DNA from: Pseudomonas sp. AFG_SD02_1510_Pfu_092
Lineage (GTDB): Bacteria; Pseudomonadota; Gammaproteobacteria; Pseudomonadales; Pseudomonadaceae
Direction: 5' to 3'
DNA: 64,000 nt
NCBI RefSeq assembly: GCF_003331055.1
Contig: NZ_PUQD01000015.1
Location: 16,285 to 80,284 of the forward strand
Shown: piece by piece, positions 63,848 through 64,000 of the stretch
Layout: each line of letters starts with the position of its first letter
Numbering within the stretch: position 1 is the stretch's first letter
Position numbers and translations under genes: made by a program
The notes under the pieces: generated by a model
Seen by the model: the letters and a program-made list of their open reading frames with translations, nothing else
What the model was told of the DNA's origin: nothing
Database searches by the model: none

Positions 63848-64000
63848 GGGGGGGGGGGGGGGGGGCCCCCCCCCCCCCCGGGGGGGGGGGGGGGGGGCGC
63901 GGGGGGCCCCGCGGGGGGGGGGGGGGGGGGCCCCCCGCGAGCACACCCCCCCCCCCCACACCCAGAGGCGAGAAAGCGCCCCCCACGCCCAACCCCCCAA
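63848..64000. other. Low-complexity G/C end of sequence
   Basis: Long runs of G and C that are locally self-complementary, then a C-rich tail; unlike any natural neighbour in this window. Looks like a sequencing or assembly artefact at a contig end. No feature should be read from it. Confidence 0.8.

Noticed and set aside
63810..63992. Proline/glycine-rich open frames at the end
   Set aside because: They read homopolymer G/C artefact.

Overview
The window looks like a chromosome segment of a fluorescent pseudomonad, most likely Pseudomonas putida group. The supporting evidence is high GC content, many paired REP/BIME repeats built on the core CTGTGGGAGCGGG with its inverse, Pseudomonas-only small families (DUF3077, DUF3079), an OprD-family porin, and a core gene order as in other pseudomonads (rmlC-dctB-dctD, cysQ-nudE-yrfG, pckA, hslO, hslR-rimB-rimK, envZ-ompR, tex). 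No search was run, so family names rest on recognised motifs.

Layout. 1-3.1 kb: the end of an amino-acid ABC permease, a SAM methyltransferase, a DUF3077 protein, a small lipoprotein and tRNA-Thr(TGT). 3.2-12.0 kb: an integrated island in the tRNA-Thr 3' end. It carries a P4-type integrase, a 0.9 kb non-coding stretch rich in palindromes and DnaA-box-like 9-mers, a second unrelated tyrosine recombinase with a small partner, and two leftward defence-type genes. These are an AT-rich 848-residue protein joining a PD-(D/E)XK nuclease-like domain to a P-loop NTPase, and an OLD-family ATPase/TOPRIM nuclease. An imperfect copy of the tRNA 3' end (attR) and a tRNA-style terminator close the island near 12.0 kb. 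12.4-13.4 kb: a HigBA toxin-antitoxin pair with a striking 20-bp-arm operator palindrome.

13.4-35.5 kb is an anaerobic-metabolism block unusual for a putida-like background: nrdG, a class III ribonucleotide reductase whose glycyl-radical domain is a separate 49-residue ORF, narK1-narK2-narGHJI-ppiC-moaA, the divergent narXL regulators, a tandem BIME array, and a moaB-moeA-ubiU-ubiV-ubiT operon. The pieces fit together: NarXL senses nitrate, NarK imports nitrate and exports nitrite, NarGHI reduces nitrate with quinol, MoaA/MoaB/MoeA supply the molybdenum cofactor, UbiTUV make ubiquinone without oxygen, and NrdD/NrdG make deoxynucleotides without oxygen. ANR/FNR-type boxes sit at nrdD (one mismatch), narK1 and moaB (perfect match).

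35.5-63.8 kb is mostly core chromosome: an OprD-type porin, a TonB-dependent siderophore receptor, agmatine deiminase, rmlC, DctB/DctD, a thioesterase, cysQ-nudE, yrfG, a BON-LysM protein, fdhD with a YdeP-type molybdenum oxidoreductase, a glycine-zipper protein, a thioesterase, pckA, hslO, a PAP2 phosphatase, hslR, rimB-rimK, envZ-ompR, tex and a PaaI-like thioesterase. The last ~150 bases are homopolymer G/C runs that look like a contig-end artefact.
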